Assembly: GCF_015624505.1 (NCBI RefSeq)
Contig: NZ_CP061379.1
Location: 4,340,001-4,404,000 of the forward strand
DNA length: 64,000 nucleotides
Direction of reading: 5' to 3'
Source: Bradyrhizobium commune
GTDB taxonomy: Bacteria > Pseudomonadota > Alphaproteobacteria > Rhizobiales > Xanthobacteraceae
In this document: positions 27,157 to 36,310 of the stretch, piece by piece
Layout of the letters: each line of letters opens with the position of its first letter
Position numbering within the stretch: position 1 is the stretch's first letter
Notes under the pieces: generated by a model
The model's database searches: none
What the model was told of the DNA's origin: nothing
What the model saw: the letters and a program-made list of their open reading frames with translations, nothing else
Translations under genes and position numbers: made by a program

Positions 27157-29364
27157 ATGGACCGACTTCTCATGGAATCCGCGCAAGCCACTGAAATTAA
27201 AGACAAAGAGACGGAATCCGAGAGCCTGCCGGCGATCGCCTCGAGCCCGGAGCGGTTCATCAATCGCGAGCTCTCCTGGCTGCATTTCAACCGGCGCGTC
27301 CTCGAGGAATCGGTCAACCCCAGCCACCCCGTGCTGGAGCGGGTGCGATTCCTGTCGATATCGGCGAATAACCTCGACGAGTTCTTCATGGTCCGCGTCG
27401 CCGGCATCAAGGCCCAGGTCCGCGAGGGCATTGCCGAGCGCGCGCCCGACGGCCTGACGCCCTCCGAGCAGCTCACCCTGATCAATCGCACCGTCTCCCA
27501 ACTCGCCTCCGACCAGCAGGCGATCTGGGCCGATTTGCGCGGCACGCTCGCCGACGTCGGCATTGTGCTGGTCGACGGCAAGGAGGTCACCAAGGCGGAG
27601 CGGACCTGGCTCGAGGACTATTTCCTCAACAACGTGTTCCCGCTGCTGACGCCGCTGGCGATCGACCCGGCCCACCCCTTCCCGTTCATCCCGAGCCTCG
27701 GCTTCACCATCGCGCTCCAGCTCACGCGCGCCGTCGACGGCAAGCCGATGAACGCGCTGATCCGCATGCCCGGCAAGATCGACCGCTTCATTCGCCTACC
27801 GGCCGACGGCAAGGCGGTGCGCCTGATCTCGCTGGAGCAGGCAACCGGCCTGTTCATCAACCGGCTGTTCCCCGGCTACAGTCTCCACGGCCAGGGCGCC
27901 TTCCGCATCATCCGCGACTCCGAGCTCGAAATCGAGGAAGAGGCCGAGGATCTCGTCCGCCTGTTCGAGACCGCGCTGAAGCGGCGCCGCCGCGGATCGG
28001 TGATCCGGCTCGAGATCGACGCCAAGATGCCGGAGGAGCTTCGCAGCTTCGTGCAGCACGCGCTGTCGGCGGCCGACGACGAGGTCTTCCTGGTCGATGG
28101 CGTGCTCGCCATGAACGAGCTGTCGCAGCTGACCCGGCTCGACCGCCCCGATCTCGAATTCACCCCTTACGTTCCGCGCCATCCCGAACGCGTGCGCGAG
28201 CACGGCGGCGACATCTTTGCCGCGATCCGGCAGAAGGATCTGATCGTCCATCACCCCTATGAATCCTTCGACGTGGTGGTGCAGTTCCTCCAGCAGGCCG
28301 CGCGCGATCCCGACGTCGTCGCGATCAAGCAGACGCTCTACCGCACCTCCAACAATTCGCCGATCGTGCGCGCACTCGCGGAAGCGGCCGAGGCCGGCAA
28401 ATCCGTCACCGCGCTGATCGAGCTGAAGGCGCGCTTCGACGAAGAAGCCAACATCCGCTGGGCGCGCGACCTCGAACGCGCCGGCGTGCAGGTCGTCTAC
28501 GGCTTCCTCGAATTGAAGACGCATGCAAAGCTCTCGATGGTGGTGCGCCGCGAGGGCGGCAGCCTCACCACTTACGTCCATACCGGCACCGGCAACTACC
28601 ATCCGGTGACCGCGCGTATTTATACGGACCTCTCCTACTTCACCTCGGAGCCGACCATCGGACGTGACGCCGCGCGCGTGTTCAATTTCATCACCGGCTA
28701 CGCCGCGCCAAGCGATCTGGAGAAGATGGCAGTGTCGCCGCTGACCTTGCGCAAGCGCATCATCGAGCACATCCAGGGCGAGACCGAGCACGCACGCCAC
28801 GGCAAGCCCGGCGCGGTCTGGATGAAGATGAATGCGCTGGTCGACCCCGACATCATCGACGCGCTTTACGAGGCCTCACAGGCGGGCGTGCAGGTCGAGC
28901 TCGTGGTGCGCGGCATCTGCTGCCTGCGCCCCGGCATTCCCGGCCTGTCGGAGAACATCCGCGTCAAGTCGATCATCGGACGCTTCCTGGAACACGGCCG
29001 AATCTACTGCTTCGGCATGGGCCAGGGCCTGCCGAGCGCGAAAGCGGCTGTGTATATCTCCTCCGCCGACATGATGCCGCGCAACCTCGACCGCCGCGTC
29101 GAGGTGCTCTGTCCGCTGCAAAATCCCACGGTGCATCAGCAGGTTCTCGAACAGATCATGGTCGCGAATCTCAAGGACAATGAGCAGAGCTGGCAATTGT
29201 TGCCGGACGGGTCCTCAACGCGTATGAAGGCCGCGAAGGGCGAGGAGCCTTTCAACGTGCACAATTACTTCATGACAAATCCGAGTCTGTCTGGCCGTGG
29301 AAAGTCGCTCAAGGAATCCTCGCCGCGCCGTCTCACGCGCCGGAACGAACGCCATCAGCCCTGA
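27157..29364 (+). CDS. ppk: Polyphosphate kinase 1
   Basis: This 735-residue enzyme reversibly adds the gamma-phosphate of ATP to polyphosphate. Blocks visible are [18 protein letters not shown] (N-terminal domain), [33 protein letters not shown] and [11 protein letters not shown], whose first His is the autophosphorylated residue. The phospholipase-D-like C-terminal domains end near [12 protein letters not shown]. It is followed after 15 bases by ppx, so synthesis and breakdown genes are cotranscribed. A Pho-box-like site upstream suggests induction by phosphate limitation. Confidence 0.97.
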   Translation: MDRLLMESAQATEIKDKETESESLPAIASSPERFINRELSWLHFNRRVLEESVNPSHPVLERVRFLSISANNLDEFFMVRVAGIKAQVREGIAERAPDGLTPSEQLTLINRTVSQLASDQQAIWADLRGTLADVGIVLVDGKEVTKAERTWLEDYFLNNVFPLLTPLAIDPAHPFPFIPSLGFTIALQLTRAVDGKPMNALIRMPGKIDRFIRLPADGKAVRLISLEQATGLFINRLFPGYSLHGQGAFRIIRDSELEIEEEAEDLVRLFETALKRRRRGSVIRLEIDAKMPEELRSFVQHALSAADDEVFLVDGVLAMNELSQLTRLDRPDLEFTPYVPRHPERVREHGGDIFAAIRQKDLIVHHPYESFDVVVQFLQQAARDPDVVAIKQTLYRTSNNSPIVRALAEAAEAGKSVTALIELKARFDEEANIRWARDLERAGVQVVYGFLELKTHAKLSMVVRREGGSLTTYVHTGTGNYHPVTARIYTDLSYFTSEPTIGRDAARVFNFITGYAAPSDLEKMAVSPLTLRKRIIEHIQGETEHARHGKPGAVWMKMNALVDPDIIDALYEASQAGVQVELVVRGICCLRPGIPGLSENIRVKSIIGRFLEHGRIYCFGMGQGLPSAKAAVYISSADMMPRNLDRRVEVLCPLQNPTVHQQVLEQIMVANLKDNEQSWQLLPDGSSTRMKAAKGEEPFNVHNYFMTNPSLSGRGKSLKESSPRRLTRRNERHQP

Positions 29365-29379
29365 CCGGAGATTGTCGCC

Positions 29380-30882
29380 GTGAAACGGCCGCGCAAGCGT
29401 GGCGCTAGCGTCGCGGTCATCGACATCGGCTCCAATTCGGTTCGTCTCGTCGTCTACGAGGCGCTGGCGCGAAGCCTGATTCCGATCTTCAATGAGAAGA
29501 CACTGTGCGGCTTGGGCCGCGAGGTGCAGAGCACGGGCCTGCTCGCGCCCGACGCCGTCGACAAGGCGCTGACCTCGCTCAAGCGCTTCCGCGCGCTGTG
29601 CCGGGTGATGCAGGTCGGCCGCGTGTTCGCGATCGCGACCGCTGCCTGCCGCGATGCCTCCAACGGCCCCGACTTCATTGCGAAAGCCGAGCGCATCTGC
29701 GCCGTGACGATCGAGATCCTGTCGGGCCCGCGCGAAGCAAAGTTGTCCGCGCTCGGCGTGATCTCCGGTATCCATCAGCCCGACGGCATCGTCGGCGATC
29801 TCGGCGGCGGCTCGCTGGAACTGATCGACGTGCGTAAGAACAGCGTGCGCAGCGGCGTGACGCTGCCGCTCGGCGGCCTTGCGTTGCAGGACCTCGCCCA
29901 CAAATCGCTCAAGCGCGCGGACCGCATCGTCCGTGAGGCCATCGACGAGGTCCCGCAACTCGCAGCCGGCCGCGGCCGCACCTTCTACGCCGTCGGCGGC
30001 ACCTGGCGTGCGCTTGCGCGTATCCACATCATCCAGAGCGGCTATCCGCTCCAGGTGATGCACGGCTATTCCATTCCGGCGGCCGAGGCGCTCGATTTCG
30101 CACGACGGCTGCGGCGCCTCGCAGCCGTCGACATGCTCGCCGACATCGAGGTCGTCGCCGACGCGCGGCGCCCTCTCCTCACCTATGCCGCCCTCGTGCT
30201 CGAGCACGTCATCCGCGTCGCGAACCCCAAGACCATCGTGTTCTCGACCTTCGGCGTCCGCGAAGGCCTGCTGCACGAGAAGCTGCCGGAGGCCGAGCGC
30301 AACAAGGATGGACTGATCTGCGCGGCCGAGGAGCTGAACCAGCTGTTGTCGCGCTCGGCGCGCCATGCCCGCGAGCTGATCGCCTGGACCGACCGCCTCG
30401 CCCGCGTGGTCAGGCTGCGCGAGACCGCGGAGGACCGCCGCCTACGCCACACCGCATGCCTGCTCTCCGACATCGGCTGGCGCGTGCATCCCGATCATCG
30501 CGGCGAGCAGACGCTGAGCCTCGTGGTCAACGCCAATTTCGGCGCGATCGACCACCGCGAACGCGCCTTTGTCGGCTTGTCGGTGTTTTACCGCTATGCG
30601 GGCTTGAGCGAGGAAAACCAGCCGCCGCTGACCATGCAGGAACTGCTGACGCCGGCGCAGCTGGAGCGTGCGCGTCTGCTGGGTGCGGCGTTCCGCGTCG
30701 CGCATCTGATCTCAGCGGCGCGCCCGGGCGTGCTGCCCGCCACGCATTTTCGCAGCCAGGGTCGCAAATTGATGCTGGTGTTCGAGCATCGGCTCGGCGA
30801 TATCGTCGCCGACCGCGTCGGCAGCCGCTTCAAGCAGCTCGCCCGCCTGATCGGGCGCAGCGGCTCGATCGTGAGGCGCTAA
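29380..30882 (+). CDS. ppx: Exopolyphosphatase (Ppx/GppA family)
   Basis: This 500-residue protein has an actin-like ATPase fold, with phosphate-binding loops VIDIGSNSVRLVVYE (residues about 12-26) and GDLGGGSLELIDV. The C-terminal HD-like helical region (HTACLLSDIGWRVHPDH) is as in longer Ppx proteins. It removes terminal phosphates from polyphosphate and may also hydrolyse pppGpp. The GTG at 29380 is preceded by CCGGAG at good distance. It lies in an operon with ppk, and its stop is 5 bases from the end of the convergent terC gene. Confidence 0.95.
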   Translation: MKRPRKRGASVAVIDIGSNSVRLVVYEALARSLIPIFNEKTLCGLGREVQSTGLLAPDAVDKALTSLKRFRALCRVMQVGRVFAIATAACRDASNGPDFIAKAERICAVTIEILSGPREAKLSALGVISGIHQPDGIVGDLGGGSLELIDVRKNSVRSGVTLPLGGLALQDLAHKSLKRADRIVREAIDEVPQLAAGRGRTFYAVGGTWRALARIHIIQSGYPLQVMHGYSIPAAEALDFARRLRRLAAVDMLADIEVVADARRPLLTYAALVLEHVIRVANPKTIVFSTFGVREGLLHEKLPEAERNKDGLICAAEELNQLLSRSARHARELIAWTDRLARVVRLRETAEDRRLRHTACLLSDIGWRVHPDHRGEQTLSLVVNANFGAIDHRERAFVGLSVFYRYAGLSEENQPPLTMQELLTPAQLERARLLGAAFRVAHLISAARPGVLPATHFRSQGRKLMLVFEHRLGDIVADRVGSRFKQLARLIGRSGSIVRR

Positions 30883-30887
30883 AAAAA

Positions 30888-31736
30888 TTACTCGGCCGAG
30901 ACTTTTGCGTGCTCGAGCGCAACCGCATGCAGGCTGCGCCGGCGCCAGATCGAGCCGACCACCAGCACGACGACGACACCGAGCGCCGCGCAGAGATATT
31001 CGCCGCCCGCGCCGCCATGGCCGAATTGCACCGGCAAGTGCAGACCCGCGAGCATCTTGTCGATTGAAGCGCCGAGCGGGCCGTCGAACAGCATGTGCAG
31101 CTTCGGCGCGATGCCGGGATCGGTCGCGATCACCTCGCCGGCGATCCAGCCGAGCAGCGCCGCACCGGCCCAGACCAGGACCGGCAGCTTCGCAAGCAGT
31201 GCCATGATCAGCGCCGCACCGGCAACGATCAGGGGCACGCTGATGGCGAGGCCGAGGACCAGCAGCGGCACGCTGCCATTGGCCGCAGCCGCGACCGCGA
31301 TGACGTTGTCGAGGCTCATGACGATGTCGGCGACGACGACGATCTGCACGGCCTGCCACAGATGCGAGGCGGACTCGACGCCCTCCTCATCCTCGTTCTC
31401 GGGAACAAGGAGCTTTGCCGCGATCACGATCAGCGCAAGGCCGCCAATGAACTTGAGATACGGCAGCGCCATCAGGCTCGCAACGATGCCGGTGAAGATG
31501 ATCCGCAGCAGCACCGCGGCGCCGGCGCCGAGCACCATGCCCCACAACCGGTGCCGCGGCTTGAGGCCGCGGCAGGCGAGCGCAATCACCAGCGCGTTGT
31601 CGCCGGAGAGCAGGACGTTGATCCAGATGATCTTGCCGACCGCAATCCAGAAGGTCGGCTCGGCCATTTCATTGCGGAACTGGGTGAAGAATGCCCCGAT
31701 CGTGGCGGGATCGAAGATCTGCCAGAGCCAGTTCAC
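30888..31736 (-). CDS. TerC family integral membrane protein
   Basis: This 282-residue membrane protein has seven or eight helices and the paired acidic motifs of the TerC/YjbE group: INVLLSGDNALVIALA in the first half and VVVADIVMSLDNVIAVAAA in the second. These form a metal-binding site in the membrane. Relatives export manganese or calcium, or feed metal to exported enzymes; the tellurium-resistance name is historical. No yybP-ykoY-type riboswitch is visible in the short 44-base gap to ndk. It is convergent with ppx. Confidence 0.9.
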   Translation of the reverse strand: MNWLWQIFDPATIGAFFTQFRNEMAEPTFWIAVGKIIWINVLLSGDNALVIALACRGLKPRHRLWGMVLGAGAAVLLRIIFTGIVASLMALPYLKFIGGLALIVIAAKLLVPENEDEEGVESASHLWQAVQIVVVADIVMSLDNVIAVAAAANGSVPLLVLGLAISVPLIVAGAALIMALLAKLPVLVWAGAALLGWIAGEVIATDPGIAPKLHMLFDGPLGASIDKMLAGLHLPVQFGHGGAGGEYLCAALGVVVVLVVGSIWRRRSLHAVALEHAKVSAE

Positions 31737-31780
31737 AATGAGTCCTTTCGCCCCGTCGAATTAACTCATCGGCTGAAAGA

Positions 31781-32203
31781 TCAGCCGACGATCTCGTTGC
31801 CCGAGAAGAACTGCGCGATCTCGATCGCGGCGGTCTCCGGCGCATCCGAGCCGTGGGCGGAGTTCTCGCCGATCGACTTCGCATAGAGCTTGCGGATGGT
31901 GCCGTCGGCGGCCTTGGACGGATCGGTCGCGCCCATCGCATCGCGGTACTTGGCGATGGCGCCTTCGGCTTCCAGCACCTGGACGACGACCGGGCCCGAG
32001 GTCATGAATTCGACCAGCTCGCCGAAGAACGGGCGCGCCTTGTGGACGGCGTAGAAGGTCTCGGCCTGCTCCTTGGTCATGCGGATGCGCTTCTGCGCAA
32101 CGATGCGCAGGCCCGCCTTCTCGATCACGGCGTTCACGGCGCCGGTCAGGTTACGCGCGGTCGCGTCGGGCTTGATGATCGAGAAAGTGCGTTCGATGGC
32201 CAT
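31781..32203 (-). CDS. ndk: Nucleoside diphosphate kinase
   Basis: This 140-residue enzyme equilibrates nucleoside di- and triphosphates through a phospho-histidine. The catalytic His is in [12 protein letters not shown] near residue 117. The N-terminus [15 protein letters not shown], with the conserved Lys, and [16 protein letters not shown] are also diagnostic. Length is normal for the family. It is probably transcribed from its own promoter in the gap beginning at 32204 and is followed by terC. Confidence 0.97.
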   Translation of the reverse strand: MAIERTFSIIKPDATARNLTGAVNAVIEKAGLRIVAQKRIRMTKEQAETFYAVHKARPFFGELVEFMTSGPVVVQVLEAEGAIAKYRDAMGATDPSKAADGTIRKLYAKSIGENSAHGSDAPETAAIEIAQFFSGNEIVG

Positions 32204-32526
32204 GATCTTGTCCTTGAAGAGAAAAAGGGTGGTTCGGAGTTGCGGGGCTTATATCGGCGCCGTCGCGATCCGGCAAGCGAGGCCCGGAACAGCCCACGGG
32301 CGCTTCGCCGCGGGGCCAGGTTCACAGGGAGGCTGCCGAATTCCAACATGGATTACAACGATTTCACCCAGATGAACCCAATCTGAAGGCGGCGTCAGGG
32401 TTTGGTTCAGCCTCGCTGGCGTAACGTCGGGTCCATCGAAGCCAAAGCCTCCTCCCGAGGCGGACCGCTTCGGCGGCCTTTCCATCGACGCGATAGCCCC
32501 GCGCCGGCAGTATTGAGGAGATCACC
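32204..32526. other. 323-bp intergenic region between divergent ndk and a small secreted protein gene
   Basis: No gene was accepted. The region should contain the ndk promoter on the left and that of the secreted protein on the right. TGAACCCA and GGGTTTGGTTCA around 32373-32409 form an imperfect inverted pair near the likely right-hand promoter, possibly an operator. GAGGAGATCACC immediately precedes ATG 32527 as a strong ribosome site. Confidence 0.35.
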
Positions 32527-32781
32527 ATGTTGAGGAAACTTTCGCTCGCGGCCGTTGCCGCGGTCGCGCTGGGTGCCGCGCTGGCGCCGACCTCCGCCTC
32601 CGCTCACTGGCATGGCGGCTGGGGCTGGCACGGCGGCGGTGGCTGGCACCGCGGCTACGGCTGGGGTGGCCCGCGCTTCTATGCGGCCCCCGTCTCTTAC
32701 GGTTATGGCGGCTGCTATGTGCGCCGGCTGGTCCCGACCCCCTGGGGACCCCGCTGGCGGCTGATCAACCGCTGCTACTGA
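32527..32781 (+). CDS. Small secreted Gly/His/Trp-rich protein
   Basis: This 84-residue precursor has a clear Sec signal peptide (MLRKLSLAAVAAVALGAALA...SASA, cleavage near residue 26). The mature part is only about 58 residues, begins with HWHGGWGWHGGGGWHRGYGWGG and ends in a Cys-containing RLINRCY. His/Trp/Gly-rich secreted peptides of this type are common in rhizobia, have no assigned function, and could bind metals or the envelope. The two mature cysteines may form a disulfide. A strong terminator follows. Confidence 0.8.
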   Translation: MLRKLSLAAVAAVALGAALAPTSASAHWHGGWGWHGGGGWHRGYGWGGPRFYAAPVSYGYGGCYVRRLVPTPWGPRWRLINRCY

Positions 32782-32838
32782 GCCCGACAGCACCTTGCAC
32801 CTTCGAAGAGGTGCCGGCCCCCACGGCACCTTCCAAGA

Positions 32839-32875
32839 GAGGCCCCGGTGTTCCCCCCGCCGGGGCCTCATATTT
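32839..32875 (+). terminator. Rho-independent terminator after the secreted protein gene
   Basis: A perfect 10-bp stem, GAGGCCCCGG at 32839-32848 and CCGGGGCCTC at 32860-32869, with an 11-base loop is followed by ATATTT. Confidence 0.8.
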
Positions 32876-33002
32876 GGGCAGGCACGATAAATTCATACAA
32901 TCTTTACTAGAATGCCGGGCATTCCCGATGGCCGGCGAAACCATTTCGGGGGCCAATGACTTGGTACCGTGTCGTTACTTAGAGAAAACACGGAACCTCG
33001 CA

Positions 33003-33176
33003 ATGACTGGCCCTTTCGCCAATGACAGCGAACAGATCGACCGGCGAACCAGTCGCGCGATTCGCGATGCAGTGGGCGAACGGCTTCAGCAGAGCCTTCG
33101 TCCCGAACCCCGGCTGCCGACGCATCTCGAGCAGCTCCTGAACGAGCTGAAGAAGCGCGACCGCGACTCGCACTAG
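33003..33176 (+). CDS. Small protein with NepR-like C-terminal pattern (57 residues)
   Basis: The protein is charged and helical. Its second half (AVGERLQQSLRPEPRLPTHLEQLLNELKKRD) resembles the NepR anti-sigma helix pattern, G-x-x-L-R...E-P-x-P-x-x-L-x-x-L-L-x-x-L. NepR proteins bind the stress sigma factor EcfG and the PhyR response regulator. No ecfG or phyR gene is nearby and the similarity is short, so this is tentative. It lies 44 bases upstream of the ABC-F gene on the same strand. The GGAAC/CGTT promoter typical of EcfG control is not evident in front. Confidence 0.6.
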   Translation: MTGPFANDSEQIDRRTSRAIRDAVGERLQQSLRPEPRLPTHLEQLLNELKKRDRDSH

Positions 33177-33220
33177 CAAAAACGGGTTGCGTTTGATCCC
33201 GCCTGCGGTGACAAGGCCGC

Positions 33221-35083
33221 ATGCTCTCTATCACCGACCTCTCCATCCGCCTCGCCGGGCGCCTTTTGATCGATAGTAGCTCCGTGCAGATCACGCCCGG
33301 GTCGCGCGTTGGCATGGTCGGGCGCAACGGCACCGGCAAATCGACGCTGTTCAAGGTGATCCGCGGCGAGCTTGCGGCCGAGCACGGCTCGGTGACCTTG
33401 CCGCCGCGCTGGCGTGTCGGCAGCCTTGCTCAGGAGGCCCCGAACGGACCCGAGAGCCTGATCTCCGTCGTGCTCAAGGCCGACCTTGAGCGCGACGCGC
33501 TGCTTCACGAAGCCGAGAGCGCGACCGACCCGCACCGGATCGCCGAGATCCAGACCCGGCTGGTCGACATCGATGCGCATTCGGCCCCAAGCCGCGCCGC
33601 CGCGATCCTCTCCGGCCTCGGCTTCTCCGCCGCCGATCAGGAGCGCCCCTGCGCGGAATTTTCGGGCGGCTGGCGCATGCGTGTTGCCCTTGCCGCAACC
33701 CTGTTCGCAACGCCCGACCTGTTGCTGCTCGACGAGCCGACCAACTATCTCGATCTTGAAGGCACGTTGTGGCTCGAGGATCATCTCGCGCATTATCCGC
33801 GCACGGTGATCGTGATCAGCCACGACCGCGATCTGCTGGAAAGCTCCGTCGATCAGATCCTGCATCTGGAGCGCGGCAAGCTCACGCTCTACAAAGGCAC
33901 CTATTCTTCCTTCGAGGAGCAGCGCGCCGCGCGCGAATTGCTCGATGCCAAGGCGGTCAAGCGCCAGGAGGCCGAGCGTGCCCGCCTGCAAGCCTTCGTC
34001 GACCGCTTCAAGGCCAAGGCGTCCAAGGCCCGTCAGGCGCAATCCCGCGTGAAAATGCTGGAGCGGCTGAAGCCGATCACGGCGCTGGTGACCGAGGACG
34101 TGCGCGAGATCACCTTCCCGGCACCGGACAAACTGTTGTCCCCGCCGATCATCGCCGTCGACAATGCCTCGGTCGGCTACGATCCGGCCACGCCCGTGCT
34201 GAGCCGCGTCACCTTGCGCATCGACAATGACGACCGCATCGCGCTTTTAGGCGCCAACGGCAACGGCAAGTCGACACTCGTCAAGCTGCTCGCCGGCCGG
34301 CTGCCGCAATTCTCAGGAAAAGTGACACGCGCGGACAAGCTGTCGATCGCCTATTTCGCGCAGCATCAGCTCGACGAGCTGAACGAGGACGCCTCCGCCT
34401 ATGATCATGTCCGCAAGCTGATGGGCGATGCGCCCGAAGCCAAGGTGCGGGCGCGCGCCGGTGCGATCGGCTTCTCCGGCAAGGCCGCCGACACCAAGGC
34501 CGGCAAGCTGTCGGGCGGCGAGAAGGCGCGGCTGTTGCTGGGCCTTGCCACTTTCTTCGGCCCCAACATGATCATCCTGGACGAGCCGACCAACCATCTC
34601 GACATCGACAGCCGCGCAGCTCTTGCCGAAGCGATCAACGAATTCCCCGGCGCAATCATCATGGTCTCGCACGACCGCTATCTGATCGAGGCCTGCGCCG
34701 ACCAGCTCTGGATCGTCGCCGACCGCACCGTGACCAATTACGACGGCGACCTCGACGAATACCGCCGCCTGGTGCTGTCCTCGCGCAATGCCGAGCCAGC
34801 GCCCCGCGAGCGCAGCGCCGCGAGCGAGAAGCCGCAGCGCCCGAAATCGGACAATCGCGGCTCGCTGAGGAAGCGCATCGCGGAAGCCGAGGCGGAAATC
34901 GCCCGCGTCGGCGAGATCATCGCCAAGATCGACACTGCTCTTGCCCTGCCCGACATTTTCACCCGCGACCCCAAGCAGGCTGCGCAACTGTCGAAGGCGC
35001 GCGCCAATGCGGCCGACGCGCTCGCGCGCGCGGAAGAGCAATGGCTCGAGGCGAGCACACAGTTCGACGAGGCGGCGAGTTAG
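33221..35083 (+). CDS. ABC-F family ATPase (Uup/EttA-like)
   Basis: This 620-residue soluble protein has two nucleotide-binding domains and no membrane segment. Walker A motifs are GRNGTGKST and GANGNGKST, signatures FSGGWRMR and LSGGEKAR, and Walker B motifs LLLLDEPTNYLD and MIILDEPTNHLD. A charged inter-domain linker at about 240-300 corresponds to the P-site tRNA interaction motif. A C-terminal coiled coil (about 545-615) points to the Uup branch. ABC-F proteins act on ribosomes, and Uup affects precise transposon excision. The stop abuts the convergent ABC-binding-protein gene with no spacer. Confidence 0.92.
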   Translation: MLSITDLSIRLAGRLLIDSSSVQITPGSRVGMVGRNGTGKSTLFKVIRGELAAEHGSVTLPPRWRVGSLAQEAPNGPESLISVVLKADLERDALLHEAESATDPHRIAEIQTRLVDIDAHSAPSRAAAILSGLGFSAADQERPCAEFSGGWRMRVALAATLFATPDLLLLDEPTNYLDLEGTLWLEDHLAHYPRTVIVISHDRDLLESSVDQILHLERGKLTLYKGTYSSFEEQRAARELLDAKAVKRQEAERARLQAFVDRFKAKASKARQAQSRVKMLERLKPITALVTEDVREITFPAPDKLLSPPIIAVDNASVGYDPATPVLSRVTLRIDNDDRIALLGANGNGKSTLVKLLAGRLPQFSGKVTRADKLSIAYFAQHQLDELNEDASAYDHVRKLMGDAPEAKVRARAGAIGFSGKAADTKAGKLSGGEKARLLLGLATFFGPNMIILDEPTNHLDIDSRAALAEAINEFPGAIIMVSHDRYLIEACADQLWIVADRTVTNYDGDLDEYRRLVLSSRNAEPAPRERSAASEKPQRPKSDNRGSLRKRIAEAEAEIARVGEIIAKIDTALALPDIFTRDPKQAAQLSKARANAADALARAEEQWLEASTQFDEAAS

Positions 35084-36079
35084 CTACTCAATCACGCGAT
35101 CGGCGCGGGCGAGCAGCACCGGCGGCACATCGACACCAAGCGCCTTGGCCGTCTTGAGGTTGACGACCATCTCGTAGCGGCGCGGCGCCTGGATCGGCAG
35201 ATCGCGTGGCGAGGCACCTTTTAGAATGCGATCGATATAGTCGACCGGCGCACTGACCAGCTCGTCCCAGACGAATGTGTAAGACATCAGCGCCCCGTCA
35301 TCGACGGCGCCCAGCACGGAATTCAGCGCCGGCACGCGGAAACGGGCGCACTGGGCGACGATGTGGTCGCGATGCCCATTGGTGAATGGCTCGGGAATGA
35401 CGAGCAGGCCGGTGTTCCGCTCGCGACCGAGCGCCTCGATCTGGGCCTCGGTCTCGCCGTCGTTATGAGCCTGCAGCTCGATCACCTCTACTCCGGATGC
35501 AGCGTCCCTGGCCGCAGCGACGAGACCGGGTGCATAGGGCGCGGTATCCGGATTGAAGAGGATGCCGACCTTGGCAAGCTTCGGGTCGAGCTCGCGCAGC
35601 AGCTGCATCCATTTGCCGCCGATCTCGAAATCCCAGACGACGAAGCCGGTGACGTTGCCGCCGGGATGTCCGAGACTGTCGGCAAGCTTGAAGCCGACCG
35701 GGTCGATCACCTGTGTGAACACGATCGGAATTGTCGCGGTCTGCTGACGAAGCGCCAGCGTCGCCGGCAGGCCCTGGGCATAGATCACCTCGGGCGCGAG
35801 CGCGACCAGCTCCGCGGCGGACGCTCTGGTATTGGCAAGGTCAGACAGCGCACCGCCAAAACGATAGTCGATGTGAACATTGCCGTCCTCGACCCAACCG
35901 GCCTTGCCCATGGCCTCACGGAACGGCTTGAGGAAGGCGCGGGCGACCGGCATGTCGATATTTGCCGCCAGGCCGACAAGCACGCCGACGCGGCGCGCCT
36001 GTTTGGACTGCTGCCCAAAAGCTCCCGACTGTGCCGTCGCCGCAGCCGTCAATCCCGCAATGAACTCACGCCGCCTCAT
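35084..36079 (-). CDS. ABC transporter substrate-binding protein (TrpX/PF04392 type)
   Basis: This 331-residue exported binding protein has an N-terminal RRREFIAGLTAAATAQSGAFGQ signal with an Arg-rich start of the Tat-like kind common in rhizobial members of this family. Blocks include RVGVLVGLAANID, DYRFGGALSDLANTRASAAELVAL and PIVFTQVIDPVGFKLADSLGHPGGNVTGF, characteristic of the BMP/TrpX-like group. ATG 36079 is chosen because the signal sequence begins there. No permease or ATPase gene is adjacent, so it is an orphan. The ligand is unknown; members of the group bind aromatic amino acids, among others. Confidence 0.85.
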   Translation of the reverse strand: MRRREFIAGLTAAATAQSGAFGQQSKQARRVGVLVGLAANIDMPVARAFLKPFREAMGKAGWVEDGNVHIDYRFGGALSDLANTRASAAELVALAPEVIYAQGLPATLALRQQTATIPIVFTQVIDPVGFKLADSLGHPGGNVTGFVVWDFEIGGKWMQLLRELDPKLAKVGILFNPDTAPYAPGLVAAARDAASGVEVIELQAHNDGETEAQIEALGRERNTGLLVIPEPFTNGHRDHIVAQCARFRVPALNSVLGAVDDGALMSYTFVWDELVSAPVDYIDRILKGASPRDLPIQAPRRYEMVVNLKTAKALGVDVPPVLLARADRVIE

Positions 36080-36310
36080 GCCCCGCCCTGCCAATCCGAA
36101 CATCGGAAATGTAGCTGCCCCGGCGCGGCATTTGGTAGATGCGCGGCGCGATATCACGGCGAAATTTTCGACGGCTCTCCAGAACGCGCTTGTGCAACGG
36201 CCCGGCGCCTCCTAGGCTTGCCTTATATTGAATTTTGATGTTGCGCGGCCCGTGGTTGCAGACCACCGGGCTGGTTTTATTTCGATTGGAAGGTTGGCGA
36301 AGGGGGTGTC

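Noticed and set aside
31737..31780. yybP-ykoY manganese riboswitch before terC
   Set aside because: The gap to ndk is only 44 bases, too short for this riboswitch, and none of its conserved bases are seen.
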